Origin: SSC3 sp963769585 | GTDB lineage: Bacteria; Actinomycetota; Actinomycetes; Propionibacteriales; Nocardioidaceae | NCBI GenBank assembly: GCA_963769585.1 | Contig: CAVYMJ010000006.1 | Span: 248,001 to 312,000 of the forward strand | Reading direction: 5' to 3' | Length of the DNA stretch: 64,000 bases | In this document: positions 53,849 to 62,337 of the stretch, piece by piece | Position numbering within the stretch: position 1 is the stretch's first letter | Layout of the letters: every line of letters begins with the position of its first letter | The notes under the pieces: model-generated | Told to the model about the DNA's origin: nothing | Seen by the model: the letters and a program-made list of their open reading frames with translations, nothing else | Database searches by the model: none | Program-made: the position numbers and the translations under genes

Positions 53849-54620
53849 CGTAGGCCTCGCCACGCTGCTGCTGCTCGGCCTCGCCGGCCTCGCAGCAGGG
53901 TTCGTCGACGCGGTCGTCGGAGGGGGCGGGCTGATCCAGCTCCCGGCCCTGGTGCTCGGGCTCCCCAATGCCAGCCCCGTACAGGTGCTGGCCACCAACA
54001 AGCTCGGCTCGATCTGCGGCACGTCGGTCAGCTCGGTCACCTACTACCGCCGGGTCAAGCCACACGCGGGCACCTTCGTGCCGTTGATGATCTTCGCCTT
54101 CCTTGGCTCACTGGGCGGCGCGTTCCTTGCCTCCCACCTTCCCAAGGCGTCGTTCCAGCCGATCGTCCTGGTCGTCCTCGTCGCGGTCGGGGCCTATGTG
54201 CTGTTCAAGCCCGAGCTCGGGGTCTCCACCGAGCTGCGCTTCAGCGGGCACCGGCACACCGCCGCGGCGATGGCCGCCGGCCTCGTCATCGGCGCGTACG
54301 ACGGAGCGCTCGGCCCGGGGACCGGGTCGTTCTTCGTGATCGCCCTGGTCGGTCTGCTCGGCTACGCCTTCCTCGAGGCCTCCGCGAAGGCACGGATGGC
54401 CAACTGGGCGACGAACCTGGCCGCGCTGTGCGTCTTCGTCCCGCAGGGCGCTGTGATGTGGCGGGTCGGGCTGGTGATGGGGGTGTGCAACCTCATCGGC
54501 GGCTACACCGGCGCGCGAGTTGCCGTCTCCCGAGGCGCGAAGTTCGTCCGGCTGTTCTTCATCGTGGTGGTCGCCGGGTTCGTCGTACGACTCGGCGGCG
54601 GGGTGCTCGGCCTCTGGTGA
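53841..54620 (+). CDS. TSUP family membrane transporter (TauE/SafE-like)
   Basis: A 259-residue protein with eight likely helices in two halves. GFVDAVVGGGGLIQLPALVLGLPNASPVQVLATNKLGSICGTSVSSVTYYRR is the first conserved half; GAYDGALGPGTGSFFVIALVGLLGYAFLEASAKARMANWATNLAALCVF is the second. Members export sulfite, sulfoacetate or related anions. Its overlap with the CBS gene suggests a role in sulfur handling (inference). Confidence 0.9.
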   Translation: MADVGLATLLLLGLAGLAAGFVDAVVGGGGLIQLPALVLGLPNASPVQVLATNKLGSICGTSVSSVTYYRRVKPHAGTFVPLMIFAFLGSLGGAFLASHLPKASFQPIVLVVLVAVGAYVLFKPELGVSTELRFSGHRHTAAAMAAGLVIGAYDGALGPGTGSFFVIALVGLLGYAFLEASAKARMANWATNLAALCVFVPQGAVMWRVGLVMGVCNLIGGYTGARVAVSRGAKFVRLFFIVVVAGFVVRLGGGVLGLW

Positions 54621-54670
54621 GACGTCGGCTCTGCGCTGACGTCAGGGCCGACGGGCAGTAGCGTCGGGGC

Positions 54671-55189
54671 ATGAGTGACGCATCGAACCGCATCGACCCG
54701 CCCATGGAGGGTGCCGAGCGTGAGTCCATCCTGGCGTTCTTGGACTTCCACCGCGACACCCTGCTGTGGAAGACGGGTGGGTTGACCAAAGCACAGCTGG
54801 CCCAGCCGCTGCCGACCTCGTCTATGACGCTCGGCGGCCTGATCAAGCACCTGGCGCTCGTGGAGGACTCCTGGTTCAGGTACTTCGCTGGCAGCGACCT
54901 GCCCGAGCCCTGGAAGAGCGTGGACTGGAAGGCCGACCCCGACTGGGACTGGCACACCGGCGCCGAGGACGAGCCCGAGGAGGTGCTGGCCCTGTGGCGT
55001 ACGGCGGTGGAGCGTAGCCGGGCCGCAGTGGCCGCGGCCGACCTGGACACCGTCTCAGCCAGGCCGACCAGGAGGGGTGAGCAGTTCAACCTGCGCTGGC
55101 TGCTGCTGCACCTGATCGAGGAGTACGCGCGGCACAACGGCCACGCCGACCTGCTGCGCGAGGCGATCGACGGCGAGGTCGGTGAGTGA
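54671..55189 (+). CDS. DinB family protein (DUF664 type)
   Basis: A 172-residue DinB-fold protein: ESILAFLDFHRDTLLWKTGGLTKAQLAQPLPTSSMTLGGLIKHLALVEDSWFRYFAG (first His), and FNLRWLLLHLIEEYARHNGHADLLREAIDGEVG with the remaining metal histidines. Probably a thiol-dependent transferase relative. It follows the TSUP gene by 50 bases. Confidence 0.88.
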   Translation: MSDASNRIDPPMEGAERESILAFLDFHRDTLLWKTGGLTKAQLAQPLPTSSMTLGGLIKHLALVEDSWFRYFAGSDLPEPWKSVDWKADPDWDWHTGAEDEPEEVLALWRTAVERSRAAVAAADLDTVSARPTRRGEQFNLRWLLLHLIEEYARHNGHADLLREAIDGEVGE

Positions 55190-55233
55190 TCTGCCGGTCA
55201 TCTCTGGCAGCACTGAGGGTGGAGTTGCGCGAA

Positions 55234-55761
55234 TCAGGCGTCCGCGACCTCGTCACGCAGTAGCGACCAGATCTCCAGATCTTGATACTCACCCTGGTGG
55301 AACCAGCATCCACGCATGACGCCCTCGAAGGTGAAGCCGCACTTCTCTGCCACGCGCTTGGAGGCGGCGTTGCCTGGGTGAATGTTCAACTGCATGCGGT
55401 TTACCCGCTTGAGGCCGAACAGGTAGCGGACCAAGAGTTGGACCGCCTCACTGGCATAGCCATGACCGGCGTGCCGGCTTCCGAAGAGCTGGTAGGAGAT
55501 CTCGTAGCCGTGCAGGTAGTGGGTGATCGGGAAGTACTCGATCTCCCCGATGATCTCGGCCTCCCTGTTGGTCATGATCAACAGGCCTTCGTCCTTGTCC
55601 CAGAAGCCGTTCTTCGCGAACTCAGCGCGGAAGGTTGACTGCCCAGGGATGCCGAGGGGGAAGTAGGAACCACGTGACTCCAGGTCGGTCGTCAGCTCGT
55701 AGAGCGTTTCGAGGTCCGCCTCACGCACGGGGCGCAGCTCGAGGGTCTCTCCGCGGATCAT
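55234..55761 (-). CDS. GNAT acetyltransferase (RimJ/RimL-like)
   Basis: A 175-residue GNAT: MIRGETLELRPVREADLETLYELTTD, IGEIEYFPITHYLHGYEISYQLFGSRHAGHGYASEAVQLLVRYLFGLKRVNRMQLNIHPGNAASKRVAEKCGFTFEGVMRG. The AGHGYASEA loop binds acetyl-CoA. RimJ-type relatives acetylate protein N termini or small amines. Confidence 0.9.
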   Translation of the reverse strand: MIRGETLELRPVREADLETLYELTTDLESRGSYFPLGIPGQSTFRAEFAKNGFWDKDEGLLIMTNREAEIIGEIEYFPITHYLHGYEISYQLFGSRHAGHGYASEAVQLLVRYLFGLKRVNRMQLNIHPGNAASKRVAEKCGFTFEGVMRGCWFHQGEYQDLEIWSLLRDEVADA

Positions 55762-55990
55762 CGAGCGCCTCCTAGCCCCGAGCGGATCGCCTCGACATCA
55801 CGGGCGTCTGTCTCTGGTGGCGACGCTACTCGCACGGTCGGCTCCCAGCCAGGCGTTCAGCGCGATCTGACGGCGCCCCTCGCGCCCGAGAGCGCACACG
55901 ACACAATCAACGCGGAGAGCGCGCCTACCGTCGCGCCGGGTGGTTGCAGATGAGGGCGAACTGGGGGAAGACGCGGCGCCATGCCGCCTG

Positions 55991-56836
55991 TCACGGAACG
56001 CGTGCGGTGACCAACCAGGCTGACGAGTCGAGCAGCACGCCGTCGGCGGTGGCGTGCTCGTCGAGGAGTTGGCGGAGGCTGGCCAGGGCCTGCTCCGTCT
56101 GGTCGCCGTCGAGGCCCTGGAGCAGGCCCCTGGTGATGCCCATGGAGGTGATGTAGGCGTAGGCGTCTTCGGCGTCTCGTCCGAACTCCATCGGCTCGTC
56201 GGAGGGCGCGAGCGTCACCTCGGCGTAGCCGCTCTCGGTCAGGATCCGTCGTACGTCGTCGGCGTCGGCCAGTCCGAACGGCCCGGGTGCACCGATCGCG
56301 GGCTCCGGGAGCTCCCGTCCGAGCGCGAGCGCCTGACGCACGCCGTAGAGCCACTCGTTACGGCCCAGGTCGCGCCAGGTCAGCAGCGCCAGGGTGCCGC
56401 CGGCGCGGAGGCCCTTGCGGATGTTGTGGAAGGCCGCGACTGGGTTGCCGAAGAACATCGAGCCGAACACACTGGTGGCGAGGTCGGCTGCCGCGGGTTC
56501 GAAGGGATACACCTCGGCATCGCCCTGCTCAAAGGTGATGTTGTGCAGGCCCTCGGCGGCGGCCGCCGCCCGGCCGTGCGCGAGCATGCGGGAGGAGAGA
56601 TCGACTCCCACAACCCTTCCTGCGGTCAGGATCCGTGCCAGGTCGCGGGTAGCTCTTCCGGTGCCGCAGCCCACATCGATCGCCGAGGCTGTCGTCGCTA
56701 GCGGGACCTCGTCGACGAGTCGCTGCCAGTGCCGCAGGGACACCCGCTCGTAGTGGTCGGCCTGCGCCGTCCAGTGGTCGCCGTCGGCGCCGTCCCATGC
56801 CGCCGCCATCTCCGCATTCGCCACGCGTGTCGACAT
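55991..56836 (-). CDS. Class I SAM-dependent methyltransferase
   Basis: A 281-residue methyltransferase: NAEMAAAWDGADGDHWTAQADHYERV, ASAIDVGCGTGRATRDLARIL (motif I), VVGVDLSSRML, TFEQGDAEVYPFEPAAADLATSVFGSMFF, LRAGGTLALLTWRD. Similar proteins act on small molecules. It is divergent from a PadR regulator with a perfect palindrome between them, so it is the likely target. Confidence 0.88.
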   Translation of the reverse strand: MSTRVANAEMAAAWDGADGDHWTAQADHYERVSLRHWQRLVDEVPLATTASAIDVGCGTGRATRDLARILTAGRVVGVDLSSRMLAHGRAAAAAEGLHNITFEQGDAEVYPFEPAAADLATSVFGSMFFGNPVAAFHNIRKGLRAGGTLALLTWRDLGRNEWLYGVRQALALGRELPEPAIGAPGPFGLADADDVRRILTESGYAEVTLAPSDEPMEFGRDAEDAYAYITSMGITRGLLQGLDGDQTEQALASLRQLLDEHATADGVLLDSSAWLVTARVP

Positions 56837-56858
56837 GGTTGCCTCACTCTCACAGGTA

Positions 56859-56875
56859 TAGTCCCTTTGGGACTA
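56859..56875. promoter_or_regulatory. Perfect TAGTCCC-TTT-GGGACTA palindrome in divergent promoter
   Basis: Seven-base arms with a 3-base spacer sit in the 66-base gap between the methyltransferase and padR-type genes. Position and shape fit the PadR operator. Confidence 0.65.
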
Positions 56876-56902
56876 AAGCAATGCTGCGCGGAGGAGGACG
56901 AG

Positions 56903-57568
56903 ATGTCAAGGACGACGAAGCCTGTCGACCTCACCCCAACGTCCTATGCGGTGCTCGGCCTGCTCGCCATTAGGCCCTGGTCCACCTATGAGCTCGCCCA
57001 GCAGATGGAGCGTGCCCTCGGCCGCTTCTGGCCCAGGGCGCGCAGCAAACTGTATGAAGAGCCGAAGAAGCTGGTCGCGCACGGCTTGGCTCGCGCATCG
57101 ACGCAGAGCGTGGGCAGGCGCTCCCGCACGACGTACTCGATAACAGCCAAGGGCAGGCGCGCGATGGCCGCGTGGGTTCCGGCGCCCGGAGCCGGCCCCC
57201 AGGTCGAGTTCGAGTCATTGATCAAAGTCTTCTTCGCCGAGCACGGGTCCAAGGCCGACCTCGTTGCGACGCTGCGCCGGACCCGCGACTGGGTCCGCCA
57301 ACAGGCGACTGAGTCCCGGGCGATCCCGCGTGAGTACCTGGATGGGGGCGGCGCGTTCCCGGAGCGGCTCCCGTGGCTGATCCTCACCGGTCGATTTCTG
57401 CACGACTTCCAACTGATGATCGACCAGTGGGCGGAGTGGGCCCTGGACGTGGTCGAGGCCTGGCCCGACGACATGTCCAAGGCCGAGCCAGACTTGCCAA
57501 CCCTGATGGCGATGGCCGAGCTGGCCGACAAGCTGGGTGACACCACCAGTGAGCAACCGCGCACGTAG
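56903..57568 (+). CDS. PadR family transcriptional regulator
   Basis: A 221-residue PadR-type regulator with an N-terminal winged helix (TPTSYAVLGLLAIRPWSTYELAQQMERALGRFWPRARSKLYEEPKKLVAHGLARA) and a helical C-terminal domain (Vir-like, PadR subfamily 2 type) for dimerisation. GGAGGAGGACGAG precedes ATG 56903, which decides the start. It probably controls itself and the divergent methyltransferase. Confidence 0.92.
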   Translation: MSRTTKPVDLTPTSYAVLGLLAIRPWSTYELAQQMERALGRFWPRARSKLYEEPKKLVAHGLARASTQSVGRRSRTTYSITAKGRRAMAAWVPAPGAGPQVEFESLIKVFFAEHGSKADLVATLRRTRDWVRQQATESRAIPREYLDGGGAFPERLPWLILTGRFLHDFQLMIDQWAEWALDVVEAWPDDMSKAEPDLPTLMAMAELADKLGDTTSEQPRT

Positions 57569-57692
57569 CAGCCGACCGTGCTGCTGGAGACCTGGCGGCA
57601 GTTGCGGGCGGTCTGGTGGACCAAGGGAGTGCCTAAGGGGCCATGACATCGCGGCGCGCCGAGCGTGACGATCTCACCGAGAACCGACTTCT

Positions 57693-58277
57693 TTACGTCC
57701 GTGGGCTCGACCGCCGGCTGGCGCGCTCGGTGAAGAGCATGGAAACGCCGAACGCTGCCCACAGCAACCCAACGCTCGCGTACGCGATCACGCCGAAGAT
57801 CCGGAAGCCTCCGAGGCTGTCGGAAGTCTCCGACGGGATCAGCGCCAGGGCCAGGGCAGCGCAGTATGCGGCGGCAAGCAGTCCCAAGGCGACGCGAATC
57901 GGCCCTGCCCGAGCAGTCAGGGCAGCGACCGCGCTGGCGGGCGCCAGCAGGAACAGATCGAACGGCGGCCCGATTGCGCGAAAGGCGGCATTCATGGCGG
58001 CGAAGAGAAACATCGCCACGCACATGACTGTGAGCGCACGGAAAGCGGCGCGACGTTCGCCGTCGACCAACTCCCTGAACGACCAAAGCGCGGCTCCGAC
58101 CAGCAAGGGGGGAATCGTGCCCATGAGGAAACCCCAGTTGCGCATGTCCCAGCCGAGAACCGTGTGCCCAAGGTTGTACGACGTCGGCCCGTGGGCAATG
58201 GTGAATGGCACGAAGACCGCACTCGCCAGGGTGCCGCCGACGATCATCGATGATGCTGCCGCAGTCGATTTGTTCAC
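57693..58277 (-). CDS. Polytopic membrane protein, unknown
   Basis: A 194-residue integral membrane protein with five or six helices (approx. 8-28, 52-70, 82-100, 112-128, 130-148, 160-180). No motif recognised. Regions on both sides hold no other credible gene (57569-57692 and 58278-58481 are empty to my reading). Confidence 0.7.
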   Translation of the reverse strand: MNKSTAAASSMIVGGTLASAVFVPFTIAHGPTSYNLGHTVLGWDMRNWGFLMGTIPPLLVGAALWSFRELVDGERRAAFRALTVMCVAMFLFAAMNAAFRAIGPPFDLFLLAPASAVAALTARAGPIRVALGLLAAAYCAALALALIPSETSDSLGGFRIFGVIAYASVGLLWAAFGVSMLFTERASRRSSPRT

Positions 58278-58481
58278 TGCTGATGCCGACCTTCCCGCGA
58301 ACGTTGCTCGGAGACTAGCCGCAATGCACTCATCGTGATCGGCGCTGCTTACCCTTCTAGCGTCCGGGTGGCTGGAGCACGTCTGACCCGGTCGCCCCGC
58401 ACGCGACCGAACGAGTCCGGACGCCCGATTTCCGTCTAGCGCGGCTTGAGCGGGACGCTCGTCCGGGCTGGCTCCCGCTGC

Positions 58482-59213
58482 TCAACGCATCCGAGCGAGG
58501 TCCCGTCGGATGTAGCGCAGGTGCGCCCACTCCTCCTCCAGGATCACGCGAACGCAGTCCCCGACGCTCGGACGCCAGTCACCGCCGCCCCACGGGTTCT
58601 CGCGTTCCTCCGCGAGCTGCTCCAGCGTGACCGTGGCCAGGAAGTCGGTCACCAGCTGCTGTCGCTCGGCACGTACCGCAAGGATCTCCTCGTAGGCCGG
58701 CGGGTCCGTGCGGAAGATCGACATGTCGAAGCCCATCTCGCCGGCACCGGTGAAGATCTGGCCGATCTCGTGGAACGGCTGCTGCATCCGCAGAATCCCG
58801 CCGCGGAGCCAGGCGTCGGTCGCCAGGATGAGGTGCCGCAGGGTCTGGGCCAAGGACCACTCGTCATCGACGTAGGCGTCCACCAGGGACGGTGGGGTGC
58901 CCGCGACCGTCGTCTGCCACGCGGACTGCACAGCGACCCACCCCTCGCGCAGTCCCTCGGGCGTCTGCGCCTTCTGCAGCTCGCGGCCCGGGAACTGCCG
59001 GTTGAGCTCGGCATCCACGAGCGGCACCACGTCGACCCCATTGACGAAGAGGCTGCCGAAGAACAGGTCGTGGCCGTCGATGTCGAGTCCGTCCACATCG
59101 ACGCTGCGCATCGTCACACCACTCATATCGGAGAACCGAAGGGTGGCGCCCTTGAAGCTCGCCTTGACGAAGGCCGCGCCTTCGAACTCTTTCGTGTCGG
59201 AATAGGTCGTCAT
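58482..59213 (-). CDS. DinB-fold protein with short pentapeptide-like start
   Basis: A 243-residue protein. Residues ~8-55 show pentapeptide-like five-residue steps (FEGAAFVKASFKGATLRFSDMSGVTMRSVDVDGLDID). From ~75 a DinB-like four-helix region follows (LVDAYVDDEWSLAQTLRHLILATDAWLRGGILRMQQPFHEIGQ with the first His, and VGDCVRVILEEEWAHLRYIRRDL at the end with the last His). ATG 59213 is preferred over the longer frame. The pairing is uncommon. Confidence 0.78.
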   Translation of the reverse strand: MTTYSDTKEFEGAAFVKASFKGATLRFSDMSGVTMRSVDVDGLDIDGHDLFFGSLFVNGVDVVPLVDAELNRQFPGRELQKAQTPEGLREGWVAVQSAWQTTVAGTPPSLVDAYVDDEWSLAQTLRHLILATDAWLRGGILRMQQPFHEIGQIFTGAGEMGFDMSIFRTDPPAYEEILAVRAERQQLVTDFLATVTLEQLAEERENPWGGGDWRPSVGDCVRVILEEEWAHLRYIRRDLARMR

Positions 59214-59303
59214 CGCCCTATCATCACCGCTGGCTCTGGGTCGATCCACCAGGGGAGTCGGGCGCCGCCACCCAGCCGCCTCTGGGTGGGAAGCAGCCGC
59301 CGC

Positions 59304-59402
59304 CTAGTGGGCGGACAGACGCCGACTACGCATCGGCTGGGAAGGAGTGCCCGTTGCGCTGTGGCGGCGGTAACCGTTCGGGTTCTTGTAGAGGTACTGC
59401 TG
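59304..59402 (-). pseudogene. Detached 3' end of an msrA gene
   Basis: On the minus strand 32 codons read QQYLYKNPNGYRRHSATG, then TPSQPMRS and a stop. The first 18 residues match the C terminus of the intact MsrA at 61.6 kb (QQYLYKNPNGYRCHSATG) except one residue. At DNA level 42 bases match with four mismatches, and 23 of them (59380-59402) are identical. No upstream msrA sequence adjoins it. Confidence 0.7.
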
Positions 59403-59853
59403 TCAGCTTCTGAGAATCCGTACATTGAGTTCTGCATCAGACCCCAGGGGCGGTCAGACTGCGAAGCGCAAGCCATCGCCAGCGAGCATGACGCCTCTGA
59501 CCGGGCCAGCTCCGCCGCGTGATCCGGGCCACCGCCCGCTGAAGGCAGGTCAACCGCCTGGCCGCCGCCGACGCGGCACCCACGGACGACTTTCTTCCTT
59601 CGATGCTGGCTCCCACCTCCAGCGCAAACGTCGTCGAGCGCACCCTGAACGAGCTCCGCGCCCGCGGTCGCCACGAGATACGACAAGCGTGACTTCTCGG
59701 CAGCATCGATGTCGCCGCCATCAGGCTCTGGCTACGAGACCCCGTCATCACAGACTGACAAGACACTGCCTAGACCGAGGCCGACGCCCGGTCGGCCTGG
59801 CTGGTTCGTGTCTTATCAGCCCGACAACCCGCGTTGAGGCCTATCTTCAAGCC
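59403..59853. other. Gene-poor stretch between msrA remnant and glycosyltransferase-like gene
   Basis: No credible intact gene. Around 59564-59694 the plus strand has a short open stretch (ANVVERTLNELRARGRHEIRQA before a stop) that may be a worn-down coding remnant; I cannot assign it. No inverted repeats or promoter palindromes were recognised. Confidence 0.5.
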
Positions 59854-61365
59854 ATGAGCCAGGCCGCCAGCGCAGATCGCGGTGACGTTGCACCGATTGC
59901 GCGACGAGTCACCCGTCGGCGATGGATCGTCTGGACGTACGGCGCAATTCTGGTCGTTGCAACGTGCGCGCAGACCCTGCCGGGATTCCGGGAACCCATC
60001 TCCGAGATGGACGAGTCCCTCCTGTTGCAGTACCCCGACCTGGTGGCAAGGGGGAGCACCCCCAACCTCGACTTCTACACGGTCTACGGCAGCCCGAGCT
60101 TCCAATTCTTAGCCGCGTGGTACCACGTGCTCGGCTACTCGCTGGCTGACGAACGCGCGGCCGGCTTGCTCTACCGGATTCTCTTAGTCCTCGGCATCTG
60201 GGCACTAGCGTCGCGCAGAAGCGCCGGGGTGGGTCTGGCCGCAGGGCTTCTCGCGGTGCTGTTCCTGCCCACCGACGCCACGGCCTACGCGTGGATCGGG
60301 GGGCTGGCTCTGTGCATCTGGTTCCTCGCACTGGCCAGCTCGGACGGGTCCCGACTGAACTGGGTAGTTGCCGGTGTCCTCGGCGGGCTCGCAGTCGGCT
60401 GGCGCTACGAGCTCATCCTGGTGATCGCGTTGGTCGGACTGACGTTGGGATGGAAGCACAAGCGTTCCGGCAGTCTTTGCATCGGACTCATCGTCGGTCT
60501 CGCTCCGACCATCGTTCACCTGGCAGCCGCGGGGACGGAGGTGTGGAGCAACGTCGTGACGGGGCGTATGGGCACCAACTTCCAACAGAGCTCGGCCCGC
60601 GTGCCGGTCGCTGTTTACCTCGGCCTCGCTGTGTGCGCCCTCGGGCTGCTCGCCCTCGCCTGGCGGGTGTGGGTAACACGCTCGCGGGCCGATCTCGCCA
60701 CTCTCATCGTGTGTCTCGGTATCACACCGCAAGCCCTCCAGAGGGTAGACATCGACCACATGACCTTTACGGCAGTCGTGATCCTGCCGCTGGCGTTCGC
60801 GGGGGTTTGCGGTCAACCGCTGCTCGACCGACTCAAGTCACGACCCCAGCTCGCCTTGGCCGGATTCGCACTCGTGATCTGCGGGCTGGTGCCGATCGTG
60901 ACGGCGCTGTTGGTTGGGCCATTCACGAGCGCTCCAGCCCGAACCGTTGCCGTCGACGGCCGGCGCATCGCAATACAGGCTGAGTTCGCTGACGACTTCC
61001 AAGCGACTCTGGATGACCTGGTGCGACTGGTCCCGGCTGGGTCGAATGTGTTCGTCGGGACCGACGACATGGGCAGGACAACATTCAATCCATTCCCCGT
61101 CTACTACCTGCTTTCGCGCGAGTACAACTTTCCCGGGTACTACCAGGAACTGGCCGCCGGGGTCGCCGAGCGCGACGGCTCCGGACTGGCAGATGACCTA
61201 ATTGAAGCTGACGCACTGGTGCTCATTCACTTTCCGGAAGAGACAACTCATTCACTGTTTCCCAATGCTCCCGGAGGCTACGAGGAGAACAACCAGGTTG
61301 TCCGTGAGCGCTTCCGGAGAGCAAGCCAGCACAGGGGCTTTGCGCTGTACCTACAGCGCGGGTAG
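59854..61365 (+). CDS. Polytopic GT-C-like glycosyltransferase
   Basis: A 503-residue protein with about ten membrane helices in residues 25-365 and a C-terminal soluble domain. The first loop has PISEMDESLLLQYPDLVARG, like the acidic loop motif of GT-C mannosyl/arabinosyltransferases, and YTVYGSPSFQFLAAWYHVLG. It probably moves a sugar from a polyprenyl donor onto an outer cell-wall or protein acceptor. It has two TTA codons (in SFQFLAAW and in YRILLVLG) and weaker GC bias than its neighbours, and it is flanked by the msrA repeats, so it looks recently acquired. Confidence 0.75.
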   Translation: MSQAASADRGDVAPIARRVTRRRWIVWTYGAILVVATCAQTLPGFREPISEMDESLLLQYPDLVARGSTPNLDFYTVYGSPSFQFLAAWYHVLGYSLADERAAGLLYRILLVLGIWALASRRSAGVGLAAGLLAVLFLPTDATAYAWIGGLALCIWFLALASSDGSRLNWVVAGVLGGLAVGWRYELILVIALVGLTLGWKHKRSGSLCIGLIVGLAPTIVHLAAAGTEVWSNVVTGRMGTNFQQSSARVPVAVYLGLAVCALGLLALAWRVWVTRSRADLATLIVCLGITPQALQRVDIDHMTFTAVVILPLAFAGVCGQPLLDRLKSRPQLALAGFALVICGLVPIVTALLVGPFTSAPARTVAVDGRRIAIQAEFADDFQATLDDLVRLVPAGSNVFVGTDDMGRTTFNPFPVYYLLSREYNFPGYYQELAAGVAERDGSGLADDLIEADALVLIHFPEETTHSLFPNAPGGYEENNQVVRERFRRASQHRGFALYLQRG

Positions 61366-61562
61366 CAGAGCAATCACCCCCCTGGGCTCGAGCATTCCGT
61401 TCGGCTGGCTATTCGGGGCCTCGTTGAGGGGCTGGGGCCTGGCAAGCACTCCGTCGCGTTCGGACGAGCCGGGACTGCGGTAAGAAACGCGGATTCAGAG
61501 AGACCGCAATATGTAGGTCCCGCAGGAGTCACCAACACGACCCTTCCAATGTGTTGCCGCAG

Positions 61563-62210
61563 CTAATCGCCTTCCGGGAAATTGATTCCGGTCGCCGAGT
61601 GACAGCGGTACCCGTTGGGGTTCTTGTAGAGGTACTGCTGGTGGTGGTCCTCGGCGTAGTAGTACGTCGCTGCCGGTGCGATCTCGGTGGTGATCGGGCC
61701 GTAGCCCTTCGCCATGATCACCGGCTCGTACGCCGCGGTGAGCTTGCGAGCGACCTCCTCCTGCTCCGGCGAGGTGAAGTAGATCGCGGACCGGTACTGC
61801 GTGCCGACGTCGTTGCCCTGTCGCATGCCCTGGGTCGGGTCGTGGAACTCGTAGAACGCCTTGACCAGGTCGGCGTAGGAGACCTGCTCGGGGTCGAAGA
61901 CGACGCGGACGGCCTCGGTGTGGCCGGTCTGGCCGCTGCACACCTGCTCGTACGACGGGTGCGGCGTGGTCCCTCCGGCGTACCCGACGGAGGTGGACCA
62001 GACGCCCTTCATCCGCCAGAAGATCTCCTCGGCGCCCCAGAAGCAGCCCAGGCCGAAGATCGCCACCTCGAGGCCGTCGGGCACCTGGTCGGTGACCACG
62101 GGGGCGTCCAGCACCTTGTGCGTGTCGGCAACCGCGAACCAGGCGCGCTCTCGGCCCGCCAGTGCCTGTTCAGCGGTGGGCAGCTGGGTCTTGTGGCGGT
62201 TGAACAGCAT
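61563..62210 (-). CDS. msrA: Peptide-methionine (S)-S-oxide reductase
   Basis: A 215-residue MsrA: EVAIFGLGCFWGAEEIFWRMKGVWSTSVGYAGG with the catalytic Cys, TGHTEAVRVVFDP, YEFHDPTQGMRQGNDVGTQYRSAIYF, and a C-terminal HHQQYLYKNPNGYRCHSATG with the resolving-type Cys. It repairs oxidised methionine. The last ~25 codons carry the repeat shared with 59.4 kb. Confidence 0.95.
   Translation of the reverse strand: MLFNRHKTQLPTAEQALAGRERAWFAVADTHKVLDAPVVTDQVPDGLEVAIFGLGCFWGAEEIFWRMKGVWSTSVGYAGGTTPHPSYEQVCSGQTGHTEAVRVVFDPEQVSYADLVKAFYEFHDPTQGMRQGNDVGTQYRSAIYFTSPEQEEVARKLTAAYEPVIMAKGYGPITTEIAPAATYYYAEDHHQQYLYKNPNGYRCHSATGINFPEGD
61618..61640. repeat. Direct repeat in msrA 3' end
   Basis: Twenty-three bases identical to 59380-59402, same orientation, 2238 bases apart, inside coding sequence for the QQYLYKNP part of MsrA. 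Confidence 0.75.
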
Positions 62211-62337
62211 GGGTCGTCTCCTGAGGTTGCCGGTACTTCAGTCTGGCAAGGGACACAACACCGACCAAGGGCCAAACCTTCCGAAGCCCTTACGCCCGCG
62301 CCCAAGGCGCCGGTGCCCGCTGGGTAGGGTTCGCAAG

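Noticed and set aside
59437..59766. Minus-strand frame of 109 codons in the gene-poor region
   Set aside because: Ser/Arg-rich with no recognisable domain and no ribosome binding site.
59425..59853. Upstream extension of the glycosyltransferase-like frame
   Set aside because: Low-complexity basic sequence; ATG 59854 gives a normal start before the first helix.
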